A stretch of 64,000 nt of DNA, from contig NZ_JADLZT010000008.1 in NCBI RefSeq assembly GCF_015453285.1, positions 124,001 through 188,000 on the forward strand, read 5' to 3'. The position numbers and the translations under genes are program-made. Below are positions 53,976 through 62,956 of the stretch, in pieces (position 1 is the stretch's first letter; each line of letters opens with the position of its first letter). The notes under the pieces are model-generated. The model searched no databases and had not been told where the DNA came from. It was given only the letters and a program-made list of their open reading frames with translations. Origin of the DNA: Lysobacter niastensis (lineage in GTDB: Bacteria; Pseudomonadota; Gammaproteobacteria; Xanthomonadales; Xanthomonadaceae).

Positions 53976-55298
53976 TCACCTGGCGGCAGCGTCGCGCTTG
54001 GTCAGTGGCCGGGCGGCGAGGCGGCCGCGCTCGCAGTCGTCCAGCCGGTACGCCAGGTAGCGGTCGTACAAGGTCGTGTACACGTTGTGCAGTCCGAGCT
54101 CGATGCGAAACGGCGTGCGCGGATTGCGATCGAACAACCGGACGATGTGGAACGCCACCGGCTTGATGCCCTGGCGATGCACGTAGACACGGAAGCCGCG
54201 ATAGAACGGTTCGTCCAGCAGCGCATCCAGCTGCGCGACGGCCACCTTGGCATTGTCAGGCAGTGCGGCTCGCAGTGTCGGATCTCGCTCATAAAGCAGG
54301 CGCTCGAAATAGCGGTACGGTCGCGGCGCGGGCACCGCCGCGACGATCTGCCGGGCAAGCAGCCAGGCATCGTGGTTGACGCGGTTGTAGTGTTCGAAGC
54401 CGGCGTGCTCCCGCAATGCGGCAGCGGCCTCGGCGCTGACGTCGTAGACGACGAAGTTCTCGGCCTGGTTGTTGATGTCGTCCAGCGTGCTTTCGTCCAG
54501 CACGTGGAAGATGAAGCCAGGTACGCCCATGAAGGCCTGGCGGCCTAGCGCAGACGCGGCAACCGCACGGCCGTCTCGCGCATAGGTGCCTGCGGAGCTG
54601 CCGAGCAGGATGCTGCGCGTTGGCCGTATGCGCATGAAGGTGCCGATGACGATCTCGTCCGCGTCGAACGCCTCGTCGAATGCGGCCATGCCATACAGCT
54701 CCGCCTGGGCGGCGTACTGGGCGATCTGCCGACCGACGCCGCACTCGGCGCGGATGCTGCCGTCGTAGAAGCCGGCAATCGCCTCCGAGTTGCGGCCGCG
54801 CGGAATGTAGCCGCGACCGAACCACGCGATCGGCTGCCAGCCATCGCGAGCCGCGCCGCCCGCGCCGAAGCCGATCCAGCCGGTTTGCAGCGCGGTGAAG
54901 CGGAAGCCGTCGTTGCCGGCAAGGCGATCGGCCGCGCGTCGTGTCGCGTCGCCCAGCGCGAAGCCATAAGCGCACCGCGTCGCCGGATGCAGCATCAGCG
55001 ACTTCATCATCCTGTCGCGTGCGACGGCGTCGAGGTCAACGGGCATCCGCACGACCAGGTCGCCGGCAGCGTGCGCTTCGTCGAGGCTGGCGCGATCGCA
55101 GGGCGTGCCGCCGTGGATCTCGATGGCATCGACTGCGGCCGACTGGAAACGCCAGCCCAGGTCGGACAGCAGCTGCGAGCGACACGACGTTGCACCGTCC
55201 GGAGGCGTTGCCGAGGCGCTGGCACTGGCCAGCAGCGCGGCGCACGCAACCCGCAGCAAGCGGCCGCGGAACAACGGGCGGCGGGCACGCGATGTCAT
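53976..55298 (-). CDS. Secreted protein, unrecognised
   Basis: The 440-residue protein starts with a basic N terminus and a hydrophobic signal peptide ending ASASA. The mature part is mixed alpha/beta without a catalytic motif I recognise; it has PRSRYF-like basic segments and cysteines in pairs (TSCRSQ, TPCDRAS). The 3' end converges on the GFA gene with 25 bases between stops. It may be a periplasmic enzyme or envelope factor, and I do not assign one. Confidence 0.55.
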   Translation of the reverse strand: MTSRARRPLFRGRLLRVACAALLASASASATPPDGATSCRSQLLSDLGWRFQSAAVDAIEIHGGTPCDRASLDEAHAAGDLVVRMPVDLDAVARDRMMKSLMLHPATRCAYGFALGDATRRAADRLAGNDGFRFTALQTGWIGFGAGGAARDGWQPIAWFGRGYIPRGRNSEAIAGFYDGSIRAECGVGRQIAQYAAQAELYGMAAFDEAFDADEIVIGTFMRIRPTRSILLGSSAGTYARDGRAVAASALGRQAFMGVPGFIFHVLDESTLDDINNQAENFVVYDVSAEAAAALREHAGFEHYNRVNHDAWLLARQIVAAVPAPRPYRYFERLLYERDPTLRAALPDNAKVAVAQLDALLDEPFYRGFRVYVHRQGIKPVAFHIVRLFDRNPRTPFRIELGLHNVYTTLYDRYLAYRLDDCERGRLAARPLTKRDAAAR

Positions 55299-55381
55299 CC
55301 GGGCACTCCACGGTGCGGTGCCCCGAGCCTACGCCCGGGACACTCTGTGAAATGTGTGCAGCCGGTGTGCCCGGTGTCAGC

Positions 55382-55840
55382 TCAGTGGCGCATCGGCGCC
55401 CTGGTCTCGGCGCGGTGTGCAGCCGGGGCCGACACCTCCTCCATCACGTCGGCGATGGCGCGGCGCTTGCCGGACAGCGCGACGTCGGCGGTGGCGACGA
55501 TGCCGATCAGGTGGCCGCGATCGTCGACCACCGGAACGCGACGGATCTGCGCTTCTTCCATCATGTGGACGCAGTCGGTCAGCGTGGTCTTGGTGCTGAC
55601 GGTCTTGGCTGGCGAGGTCATCGCATCCGCGGCGGTGCCTGTAGCGGGATTGCCGCCATTGGCGATGACGCGAACGACGATGTCGCGGTCGGTAATGACG
55701 CCCAGCGGTCGGCCTTCGGCATCGACGACGGGAATCTGGCCACAGTCGTTCGACAGCATCATCGCCGCCACTTCGGGCAGTGGCGTATCGACGTGGCAGC
55801 TGACCGGATCGCGCGTCATCACGGTTTCGATGGAAGCCAT
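55382..55840 (-). CDS. Two-CBS-domain protein
   Basis: The 152-residue protein consists of two CBS motifs (MTRDPVSCHVDTPLPEVAAMM with GQIPVVDAEGRPLGVITDRDIV; and MTSPAKTVSTKTTLTDCVHMM with RRVPVVDDRGHLIGIVATADV), a pair that usually binds adenosyl nucleotides. Free-standing CBS pairs act as cytosolic sensors of energy state. Ends in a basic tail. Confidence 0.9.
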   Translation of the reverse strand: MASIETVMTRDPVSCHVDTPLPEVAAMMLSNDCGQIPVVDAEGRPLGVITDRDIVVRVIANGGNPATGTAADAMTSPAKTVSTKTTLTDCVHMMEEAQIRRVPVVDDRGHLIGIVATADVALSGKRRAIADVMEEVSAPAAHRAETRAPMRH

Positions 55841-56203
55841 GGCATTGCCTTCTTCTTCGGGGGATGCATCGACGTTATCCGCACGTGTGTTATGGCATTG
55901 CCAATTCGATGCAGACGTTGACGTGGCAGTGATGAATCCGGCTATTCGCTTAACGAAAACGTTAGGCGTGTATCAACGATCACGAGGTGAGCCATCACCG
56001 TGCCATTCGGCATGGCCCAATAAACTACGCGCGCCTTAGGGAGGAATGGGAGTTCAGACGAGGACCGCTCAGACGAGTACCTGATCATCCTTAAGGTGAA
56101 GCAGATCCCACGATCTGTCATCGAACCGCTGGCCGGCTCCGTCGGCCGGCGGTTTTGTTTGCGCGCGGCAAAGCGCGCGAATCGCATTCATCCGTGCCGG
56201 CGT
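55841..56203. other. Intergenic gap with a plus-strand terminator
   Basis: No convincing protein gene is present. CCGCTGGCCG (56126-56135) pairs with CGGCCGGCGG (56143-56152), one T-G wobble, followed by TTTTGTTT, a strong plus-strand terminator without an annotated plus-strand gene upstream. Before it is a 30-codon frame ending DEYLIILKVKQIPRSVIEP that may be a remnant. GCTTAAC and GTTAGGC lie four bases apart near 55948. Confidence 0.5.
56126..56160 (+). terminator. Orphan Rho-independent terminator
   Basis: Ten-base-pair stem, loop GCTCCGT and T-rich tail; its transcript would start within 55.85-56.12 kb. Confidence 0.7.
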
Positions 56204-56995
56204 TCAAGGCAACGCGGGCATCTCGGACGCGGCGCGCGCCGCATCGACCACGCGCAACACGTCCGCTCCGCCGAGCGTGCCCGCGGGCTTGGCCTGCACG
56301 ACCTTCCACGGCTGGAACAGCAGGTTCGGACTGCACACGCGCACGTAGGTGGGGCGAGTGGCATCGACCGTCAGCTGCAGGGGCATGCCGAACGCGAGGT
56401 CGCCGATGCGCGCGGTCAGTTCGTGGCGGGCGGGTGTCGCCCGGGTCACGATGGCGGCGTCATGGCCGAGTTCGGCGATGCGCTCGCCGTCGAGCAGGAT
56501 GTCGACCGTGCCGTGCGCGCAGCTGCGTCCGGGCATGTACACGTGAATCAGTCCGTAGGCATGGGTTCCCGGAGGCGACGCCGCCAGCAGCGATCCTTTG
56601 ATCCGGGCGTGCCATTTGCGCGCCTGCTCGCTGGCGGTATCCCATGCGGATCGCTTTTCCAGCAGATGGGTCAGCACGCGCCCGTCGTCCGCGTAGGCCA
56701 CCATCAGGCTGTAGTTGCGGTAATCGTCGTTCTCGCCAGTCGATGCGGAAGGCAGGGCATAGATCCACAGGTCGCCGCTGGTACGCCACGACCACACCGC
56801 GACGTTGATGTCGCGCAGGTCCAGCGTCGGTGGGCCGAACTTGGCGCGTGCCTGTGCCAGGGTCGCGCCGTCGTCGTAAAGGAACGAGGCCTGGTCCGGA
56901 GTCGCCGGCAGGCCCTGCGCAGCCTTCTGCCGCGTCGGCACGTAGATGCACGCGGACAGCATCAGGCAGACGGCGAGCAGGGCCGGGCGTTGCAT
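56204..56995 (-). CDS. Lipoprotein, unrecognised
   Basis: The 263-residue product has a lipoprotein signal with LMLSAC (Cys16) and a mature part of beta-rich segments including DINVAVWSWRTSGDLWIYALP. A short peptide after the cysteine gives no clear Asp for inner-membrane retention, so outer-membrane location is likely. Family not recognised. Confidence 0.6.
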   Translation of the reverse strand: MQRPALLAVCLMLSACIYVPTRQKAAQGLPATPDQASFLYDDGATLAQARAKFGPPTLDLRDINVAVWSWRTSGDLWIYALPSASTGENDDYRNYSLMVAYADDGRVLTHLLEKRSAWDTASEQARKWHARIKGSLLAASPPGTHAYGLIHVYMPGRSCAHGTVDILLDGERIAELGHDAAIVTRATPARHELTARIGDLAFGMPLQLTVDATRPTYVRVCSPNLLFQPWKVVQAKPAGTLGGADVLRVVDAARAASEMPALP

Positions 56996-57158
56996 GCGGG
57001 GTGTTCATTCGACGAAGGAGCCTCCCGGTCAACGCATCGCGCGAAAGGCGCAGGCCATGGCGTGTTATCCCGAAGTCATGGGGACTCATGGCCGGTGGAC
57101 ACGCCGGGCGCATTGGCCGGATGCTTCTCCGCATCGCCCGTTCGGGCAGGGGGCTGCC

Positions 57159-57620
57159 ATGCTGTACCGGTTATTCCCGGCACGCGCCGACAACGGATTC
57201 CGCGGCCATGTGCTCGCGCTGTGGCTGTTCGTGCCGATAGTGCTGATGAAGCTGGCGATCAGCCTGCTGCACATCCTGTCCGCCGACGGCGGCGCGCAGT
57301 CGATATCCACGATGCCGCTCGACACCTATCCACCGGGAGCGGCACAGAACATCGTCGGACTGATGGCGCGCATGGGACTGGAGCAATGGCTGCTCGCCCT
57401 GGTGTCACTCGTCGTGCTGCTCCGCTACCGGGCACTGTTGCCGCTGATGTACCTGCTGCTGGTGCTGCACTACGCCGCCCACCATGTCATCGCCGCGATG
57501 AAGCCCCTGGCGCTGGCGGGCACGTCGGGCGCGGGCACGCCGGCGCTGGTGATCGCGGCGGCGGGTTTCGCCGGCCTGGTGTTGTCGCTGACCGGCAAGG
57601 GCTATCGCAGGCCCGGGTGA
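57159..57620 (+). CDS. Small integral membrane protein
   Basis: The 153-residue product has about four membrane helices (VLALWLFVPIVLMKLAISLL, LEQWLLALVSLVVLL, ALLPLMYLLLVLHYAAHHV, LVIAAAGFAGLVLSL). The start ATG 57159 is the first consistent with helix 1 placement; the longer frame from 56946 is basic and not family-like. No function recognised. Confidence 0.7.
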   Translation: MLYRLFPARADNGFRGHVLALWLFVPIVLMKLAISLLHILSADGGAQSISTMPLDTYPPGAAQNIVGLMARMGLEQWLLALVSLVVLLRYRALLPLMYLLLVLHYAAHHVIAAMKPLALAGTSGAGTPALVIAAAGFAGLVLSLTGKGYRRPG

Positions 57621-57627
57621 TGCCGCA

Positions 57628-58164
57628 TCACCCGGCGCCGGTGCGCACGTGGAACCCCAGGGCGCCGGCGACCAGGCGCAGCGCCTCGTCGTCGTGCTGG
57701 CGCGTGATCCAACCGGCATGGTCCTCGCTACCGGTTTCCCACGTCCACAGGGTGTAGTGGTACTCGCGCAGGCGGTCGTAAGCGCGGTTGATCAGCGAGG
57801 GAACTTCGACGTCGTCGAGGTCTTCGTCGTCGTCCAGGTCCCATTCGATGTGCAGGTTGAAGCGCGCGGCCAGTTCGTCGAGGCTGTCGATCAGCGCGTG
57901 CGGATCGTCCTCGGCGACGAAGAAGCCCGCCTTCCAGTCGATCGCATCGCGCAGCAGCCAGACCGGATCGCCCTCTTCGCCGGCATTGGACTGGGCATCC
58001 TGATAGGCGGCGAACTGCTGCATCGCGGAGTCCTCGTCGCCGGGATTGATCAGCAGCAGCAACTGCCAGACCAGCGCTTCCTGCGCGGCCTCCTCATCGA
58101 CGTCGGACTCGTGGCCGAAGGTGTGGTCGAAGTTGTCGTCGGGGTCGAACTCGGGCGTGGCCAT
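57628..58164 (-). CDS. Acidic cytosolic protein, DUF6630-like
   Basis: The 178-residue protein is very acidic (DPDDNFDHTFGHESDVDEEAAQEA and DLDDDEDLDDVEV) with a helical LLLLINPGDEDSAMQQFAAYQ block that I associate with DUF6630. Soluble; function unknown. Convergent with the membrane protein, eight bases apart. Confidence 0.7.
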   Translation of the reverse strand: MATPEFDPDDNFDHTFGHESDVDEEAAQEALVWQLLLLINPGDEDSAMQQFAAYQDAQSNAGEEGDPVWLLRDAIDWKAGFFVAEDDPHALIDSLDELAARFNLHIEWDLDDDEDLDDVEVPSLINRAYDRLREYHYTLWTWETGSEDHAGWITRQHDDEALRLVAGALGFHVRTGAG

Positions 58165-58233
58165 GGCGGCACCGCGGCATGCAGGGGATGCATAGGATAG
58201 GCCCGTGCGGCGCGCATGGCGCGAGTACTAGAA

Positions 58234-58256
58234 AGGGGCCCCGTGAAGGGGCCCCT
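58234..58256 (-). terminator. Rho-independent terminator of the RcnB-like gene
   Basis: A nine-base-pair stem AGGGGCCCC/GGGGCCCCT with a five-base loop, followed on the minus strand by TTTCT. Confidence 0.75.
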
Positions 58257-58302
58257 CGAGAACCGGAAGCGAGCCGGTCCGCGCGAGCGGACAGGCGCAT
58301 GC

Positions 58303-58647
58303 TCAGTAGCCCAGTGCCTCGGTGATCAGTCCGGAGGCGACATCGACCAGCAGGTAACGGTCGTCCATCGGGCGCACCCAGCGGTAGCCGGCCGGCGGTG
58401 CGTGCAGGCGGTAGACGCGGTAGTCGTCGACGTAATAGCGCGGCTCGATATACGCGATCGGGATGCGTTCGCCACGCTTCCAGGCCTGCTTCTCCCAGCC
58501 CTTGTGCTTGCCGTTGTCGTGACCCTTGTGGTCCTGGGCGTGCGCGGGCTTGTCCTTGTCGCCAGCCAGGGCCGGCGTCGCCGCGAATGCGATGGCGGCG
58601 AGCGGGATCGCGAGCAGTACAGCCTTCTTCGATGTGGTCTTCTTCAT
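58303..58647 (-). CDS. RcnB-family periplasmic protein
   Basis: The 114-residue protein has a signal peptide ending PALAG, a His/Lys/Asp-rich region (HAQDHKGHDNGKHKGW) and the C-terminal PPAGYRWVRPMDDRYLLVDVASGLI characteristic of RcnB-like proteins, which take part in nickel and cobalt homeostasis in E. coli. The metal role here is inferred from the His-rich segment. Well terminated. Confidence 0.85.
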   Translation of the reverse strand: MKKTTSKKAVLLAIPLAAIAFAATPALAGDKDKPAHAQDHKGHDNGKHKGWEKQAWKRGERIPIAYIEPRYYVDDYRVYRLHAPPAGYRWVRPMDDRYLLVDVASGLITEALGY

Positions 58648-58744
58648 GAAGCCTCCTTCCTGCGGGCACGTTGTGCGGGCGACGGGAACGTATCGCCGCC
58701 GCGGTGAACGCGCCGGCACAATCGCCTGAACGCTGAGCAACGGT

Positions 58745-59575
58745 TCAGTTGGTGCCCGCTTCGAACATCCCCGCCTGTGTGAAGAACTGCCGGAGGCGTT
58801 GCATGGAGGGAGGCGTGAAGAACGGGCAATCGTTGTGCCCGCATTCCAGTGGCACCAGCGTGGCGTCGGGGGCGGCCTTCAGCAGGATTTCGCTGTGGCG
58901 GTATGGAATGACCTCGTCGCTGCGGCCATGGAAGATCAGCACGGGCCGCCGGAAGCCGCGCAGCCGCGCGACGTTGTCGTAACGATCGCGCGCGATGAAG
59001 GCCGGCGCACCCAGTGAACGAGCGAAGTCATCGATCGAGGCGAATGGCGCCAGCAGCACCAGTGCGCGCACGGGGCGTTGCCGGCTCAACGCGGAGGCTG
59101 GGCCGGTTCCGATCGAACGGCCGATCGCCGCGATGCGCGCAGGATCGACATCGGGCCGCCGCGCGAGCCAGTCGTAGCCCGCGCGCGCGGCTTCGTCCAG
59201 CGATTCCTGCGAGGGGCTACCGGCGCTGCCGGCGTAGCCGGGGTACTCGATCGCCAACACGTGCACGCCCATCGCGGTGAGGGGTTCGAGCATGTGGAGG
59301 CTGTCGTCGACGAACTCGGCGTTGCCGTGGAAGTACAGCACCGCCGGTGCGCGACGGCGGTCGGTGCGGGCCGGCAGCAGGACACCCTGCACGTTGCCGA
59401 ACGAAGCCGGGATCAGCACGGTTTCCGAGCGCTCGGGCGGGGTCAGGCCCACGCCGAATGCATCCGTCGTGGAACCCGGAAACATGACCGAGCGCTGCTG
59501 CAGGAACAGCAAGGCGAGATAGCAGACGTAGACGGCGATGGCTGCGCCGACGATGAGCATGAGGCCGCGAAGCAT
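58745..59575 (-). CDS. Membrane-anchored alpha/beta hydrolase
   Basis: The 276-residue protein has an N-terminal membrane helix (LMLIVGAAIAVYVCYLALLF) and an alpha/beta hydrolase fold with oxyanion segment LYFHGNAEF, nucleophile elbow GRSIGTGP, and catalytic His near ECGHNDC. It resembles BEM46/YfhR-like serine hydrolases. Substrate unknown. Confidence 0.85.
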   Translation of the reverse strand: MLRGLMLIVGAAIAVYVCYLALLFLQQRSVMFPGSTTDAFGVGLTPPERSETVLIPASFGNVQGVLLPARTDRRRAPAVLYFHGNAEFVDDSLHMLEPLTAMGVHVLAIEYPGYAGSAGSPSQESLDEAARAGYDWLARRPDVDPARIAAIGRSIGTGPASALSRQRPVRALVLLAPFASIDDFARSLGAPAFIARDRYDNVARLRGFRRPVLIFHGRSDEVIPYRHSEILLKAAPDATLVPLECGHNDCPFFTPPSMQRLRQFFTQAGMFEAGTN

Positions 59576-59654
59576 GGGGTGGCCCTGCGAGTGCGGATGG
59601 CGGCATCGTATCGCCGCCCGGTGGACAGAGCCATGCCGCGGCATCAGCCGGCCG

Positions 59655-59897
59655 CTACGGCCAACGCCGCCACGCCACCAGCGCCACCATCGTCATCAGC
59701 ACCGCGGCCACGAACGGCACCAGCGGGCTTTCGCCGCGCGCGGCCGTGGTCGCGACATTCCACGTATTCCAGCCGGCGCCTGCGGCCAGCGCCGCGATGC
59801 ACAGCCACTTCGCGATGCCGGATTGTTCCGTGCCGGTGTGGCGTGCCGGGTCCGGGTCGCGATTCGTATGCCGGTTGGCGTGCCTGTCCATGGCCAT
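59655..59897 (-). CDS. Small membrane protein
   Basis: An 80-residue product with a hydrophilic His/Arg-rich N terminus and two hydrophobic helices (WLCIAALAAGAGW and LVPFVAAVLMTMVALVAW). No family recognised. The start could also be six bases downstream at MDRHANRH. Confidence 0.5.
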   Translation of the reverse strand: MAMDRHANRHTNRDPDPARHTGTEQSGIAKWLCIAALAAGAGWNTWNVATTAARGESPLVPFVAAVLMTMVALVAWRRWP

Positions 59898-60061
59898 GCT
59901 CCCTGGAGCGTCGATGCCAGTTCATCATAGCTCTACGTAGATCGTAGATGGCAAGAGGGATCGCCGCAGGGTGCACCCGCGCCGCGACCGCCCGCCTGTG
60001 CCGCCAACGTTCGATCAGGAGCCCGGTTCGCCCGGGACCCCAGACAACCTCCGGAGCCGAC

Positions 60062-61084
60062 ATGAGCACGCCCACTCCCGCCAGGATCATGCAGGTCGGC
60101 ATGGGCTTCTGGCCCGCCAAGGTATTGCTGGCGGCGGTGGAGCTGGGCGTGTTCACGACGCTCGGCAGCCGCGCGCTGACCGGTGCCGAACTGCAGCAGG
60201 CCCTGTCGCTGCATCCGCGCGCCAACCCGGATTTCTTCGACGCGCTGCTGGCGCTGGGGTTCCTCGAACGCGACGGCGACGGCCCCGGCGCCCGCTACCG
60301 CAACACCGCCGAGACCGCGCTGTTCCTCGACCGCAGCAGCCCGCAGTTCCTGGGCGGATTCCTGGAAATGGCCAACGCGCGGCTGTACCCGTTCTGGGGC
60401 GACCTCGGCGAGGCGCTGCGCACCGGGCAGCCGCAGAACGAGGTCAAGCACTCCGGCGCGCCGATGTTCGCCGAGCTTTACAGCAAGCCGGAGCGGCTCG
60501 AACAGTTCATGGACGCGATGACTGGCATCTCCGCCGGCAACTTCCAGTCCTTCGCCGAGAAGTTCGACTTCTCGCGCTACCAGACGCTGTGCGACGTCGG
60601 CGGCGCCACCGGCCAGCTGTCGATGATCGTGGCTCGCGCGCACCCGCACATGCGCTGCATCTCCGGCGACCTGCCGGAGGTCACGGCGATTGCCACGCGC
60701 AAGATCGCCGAGGCGGGATTGAGCGATCGCGTCAGCGCACAACCGGTGGACTTCTTCGCTGCGCCGTTGCCGAAGGCCGACGTGATCACGATGGGCATGA
60801 TCCTCCACGACTGGAACCTGGAGAAGAAGCGTCACCTGATCCGCGCCGCCTTTGATGCGCTGCCGCCGGGAGGGGCCTTCGTCGTCGTCGAGAACCTGAT
60901 CGACGACGCACGCCGCGAGAATGCGTTCGGCCTGATGATGTCGCTCAACATGCTGATCGAGTTCGGCGACGCGTTCGACTTCACCGGCGCGGACTTCGAC
61001 CGCTGGTGCCGCGAAGCCGGCTTCAGCCGTACCGAGGTGATACCGCTCGGTGGCCCGGCAAGCGCGGGCGTGGCCTACAAGTAG
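60062..61084 (+). CDS. SAM-dependent O-methyltransferase
   Basis: The 340-residue protein has a winged-helix dimerisation domain (GVFTTLGSRALTGAELQQAL) and a methyltransferase domain with DVGGATGQLSMIVARAHP and GMILHDWNLEKKRHLI, the pattern of plant-type O-methyltransferase/hydroxyneurosporene methyltransferases. It probably methylates a small-molecule hydroxyl; no biosynthetic cluster surrounds it. Confidence 0.88.
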   Translation: MSTPTPARIMQVGMGFWPAKVLLAAVELGVFTTLGSRALTGAELQQALSLHPRANPDFFDALLALGFLERDGDGPGARYRNTAETALFLDRSSPQFLGGFLEMANARLYPFWGDLGEALRTGQPQNEVKHSGAPMFAELYSKPERLEQFMDAMTGISAGNFQSFAEKFDFSRYQTLCDVGGATGQLSMIVARAHPHMRCISGDLPEVTAIATRKIAEAGLSDRVSAQPVDFFAAPLPKADVITMGMILHDWNLEKKRHLIRAAFDALPPGGAFVVVENLIDDARRENAFGLMMSLNMLIEFGDAFDFTGADFDRWCREAGFSRTEVIPLGGPASAGVAYK

Positions 61085-61179
61085 CACAGACGACCGGTGC
61101 GCTCCCACTCCTCCGCGAGCAGATCGCCGGTCTCAAGGCTTGGACGACATCACCGCGTGGGGATCGTGCTGGATCGCCG

Positions 61180-62106
61180 CTAGCGTCCGGCGCGGACTTC
61201 GCCGATGCGCTGCTGCAGGTAGGCGTACCACTCGCCCTGGACGCGTTCGACCGGACCAATCAGACGTTCGAAATCGTCAAGCGAACCGCCGCGTGCAATC
61301 AGCTGGCGGTAGGCCGCTGCGTAGTGGCCATCGCGGTACTCGAACAGGAAGTGGGTCAGGCTCCAGTAGCCGATGTAGTGCGGGTTCACGCTGCGGCCGA
61401 TGTCGCCACGGCGGCTGGTGATGATTTCATGCAGCGACAGGATCCGGCCCTTGCGCAGGTCGTCCTGCAGGTCGCCGCTGAGTGCCAGTTCCGGCAGCCA
61501 CCAGATGGGATAGGCGCCGACGTCGATGGTGCCGGGCTTCAGCACGCCATTCTCGATGCGACTCGCGCCGAAGTAGCTGGCCAGGCCTTCGTCGATCCAC
61601 ACCGCACGGGGGAAGCCTGCAAGTTCGCGATTGAGCTGGTGCGTCGCCTCGTGCAGCATCCAGTGGTAAGGATTCGCGCCATCGGCGTAATAGGCGTGGC
61701 AGACCGGCTGCAGGTAATACGCCTCGGCCCACGGACTGCTGCGGCTGCGCGACTGGAACTCGGCGCGGTCGCGATAGAGCACCAGCTGCAGACCGGTCGC
61801 ACCGGCATTGGGCGGGATCGCGTCGCGGAAGAACGCCGAATACGCGTCGTGCAGATGCTCCACCGCGGCGGCCACCTGTGCGGTCTGCGCGCGGGTGGCG
61901 GTCGATGTGATCGCGTAATGCGCGGTACGCAACATCTGCGAGGATCGTGCGCGCCCCGAATCGGGAGACGCTGCAGCCGGCGCGGCGCGTGCTGTCGAGC
62001 CATCGCGGCTATCCCCGCGTGCATCGCGTGCACCCGGCCAATGCAGGCCGAAGTAAGCCGTCGTACCGGCCAGCAACGCAAGCAGCAGGGGTGTCTTGTG
62101 CCTCAT
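61180..62106 (-). CDS. Exported DUF1570-like gluzincin peptidase
   Basis: The 308-residue protein has a signal/anchor (LLLALLAGTTAYFGL), a Ser/Ala-rich linker, and a metallopeptidase-like domain with HEATHQLNRE and the downstream WIDEGLASYFGA glutamate, the zinc-site arrangement of DUF1570 proteins. Inferred periplasmic. It follows the XRE gene with eleven bases between, so both may be one transcript. Confidence 0.7.
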   Translation of the reverse strand: MRHKTPLLLALLAGTTAYFGLHWPGARDARGDSRDGSTARAAPAAASPDSGRARSSQMLRTAHYAITSTATRAQTAQVAAAVEHLHDAYSAFFRDAIPPNAGATGLQLVLYRDRAEFQSRSRSSPWAEAYYLQPVCHAYYADGANPYHWMLHEATHQLNRELAGFPRAVWIDEGLASYFGASRIENGVLKPGTIDVGAYPIWWLPELALSGDLQDDLRKGRILSLHEIITSRRGDIGRSVNPHYIGYWSLTHFLFEYRDGHYAAAYRQLIARGGSLDDFERLIGPVERVQGEWYAYLQQRIGEVRAGR

Positions 62107-62117
62107 GCGCACGGAGC

Positions 62118-62489
62118 TTACGCGCTGCCGAGCAACTCCAGCAGTGCCCGCCGCCGCTTCGGCGACAGCCGGGCAAACAGATCGATCAGCTTGCGCTGAT
62201 CTGCGCTGGCGTAGGGGAACGGCGCGGCCTCGCGCACGGAAAGTCCGTCCAGCACCATGGCGCCGCGTCCGGTGATCAGCCATTCGATGGCGACGCCGGT
62301 CTGCGTGGCCAAGGCGATGATGCGTTCCAGTTCGGGCAGTGCGAGTCCGCCAAGCCATTTGCGTGAGGTTTCGCGGCTGACGTCGTGCTGGCAGGCGAGC
62401 GCGGTGGTTCTCCCGCGGCCCTTGGTGAAGCCAACATGGTCCAGCGCCTGGTTGAGGCGGCGCGCGAAAGCAGCGTGCGTCGTCGGCAT
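62118..62489 (-). CDS. XRE-like DNA-binding regulator
   Basis: The 123-residue protein has an N-terminal helix-turn-helix around ALACQHDVSRETSRKWLGGLALP, like lambda-type repressors found in XRE regulators, and a short C-terminal helical part with LIDLFARLSPKRRRALLELL. It probably controls the downstream peptidase-like gene or the divergent XAC0095-like gene across the 152-base gap. Confidence 0.78.
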   Translation of the reverse strand: MPTTHAAFARRLNQALDHVGFTKGRGRTTALACQHDVSRETSRKWLGGLALPELERIIALATQTGVAIEWLITGRGAMVLDGLSVREAAPFPYASADQRKLIDLFARLSPKRRRALLELLGSA

Positions 62490-62641
62490 TCAATCCCCGT
62501 CGGCCAATGAAAAAAAAGCGCAGGCCATTGTTGCGTTGGGCTCGCTAGCAACGGGCCAAATTTCGATGGTTGACAGAGCCAAATTATAGGGTGGCATACC
62601 ATCATGCAAGTCGACTGCGTCGACTGTTGATGGAGTCACAC

Positions 62642-62899
62642 ATGCGAAAGGAAACGCGTGTAACACATGGCGTCGCGAACGGCGCATCGGGTTACCTGCT
62701 CACCGAGAATGCGCACCTCGAATTGCTACAGGTGCGCGATCAGTTGCGATTGCTGGCCCGGCTCACCGAGCCCGTTGCCTCAGGCGACGCCGCAGAACTC
62801 GCGCTGTCGCCGCTGGCGCTGGCGCATTGCTTCGAGCGCCTCGCCATCGACCTGGATGGCGTCATCGACGCCGCGCGCTGGCGGCGGCCATCGCAATGA
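62642..62899 (+). CDS. XAC0095-family small protein (copy 2)
   Basis: An 85-residue paralogue of the protein at 26198-26449; both start MRK and share GYLLTENAHLELLQVRDQLRLLARLTEP then LALAHCFERLAIDLDGV. Function unknown. TTGACA lies about 70 bases upstream at 62571, and a short palindrome GTCGAC-TGC-GTCGAC at about 62612 lies between promoter and start. It is divergent from the XRE gene. Confidence 0.75.
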   Translation: MRKETRVTHGVANGASGYLLTENAHLELLQVRDQLRLLARLTEPVASGDAAELALSPLALAHCFERLAIDLDGVIDAARWRRPSQ

Positions 62900-62956
62900 A
62901 TTGACTGCGTCCGCATTACGCTTGCCTGCGGTATCTGAACGGCAAGGAGAGGCAGC

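Noticed and set aside
55948-55967. An integron attC site, from GCTTAAC and GTTAGGC
   Set aside because: The two boxes are only six bases apart, not separated by the tens of bases an attC hairpin needs, and there is no integron integrase.
55942-56187. An 81-codon minus-strand gene
   Set aside because: It runs through the orphan terminator hairpin and has no family similarity.
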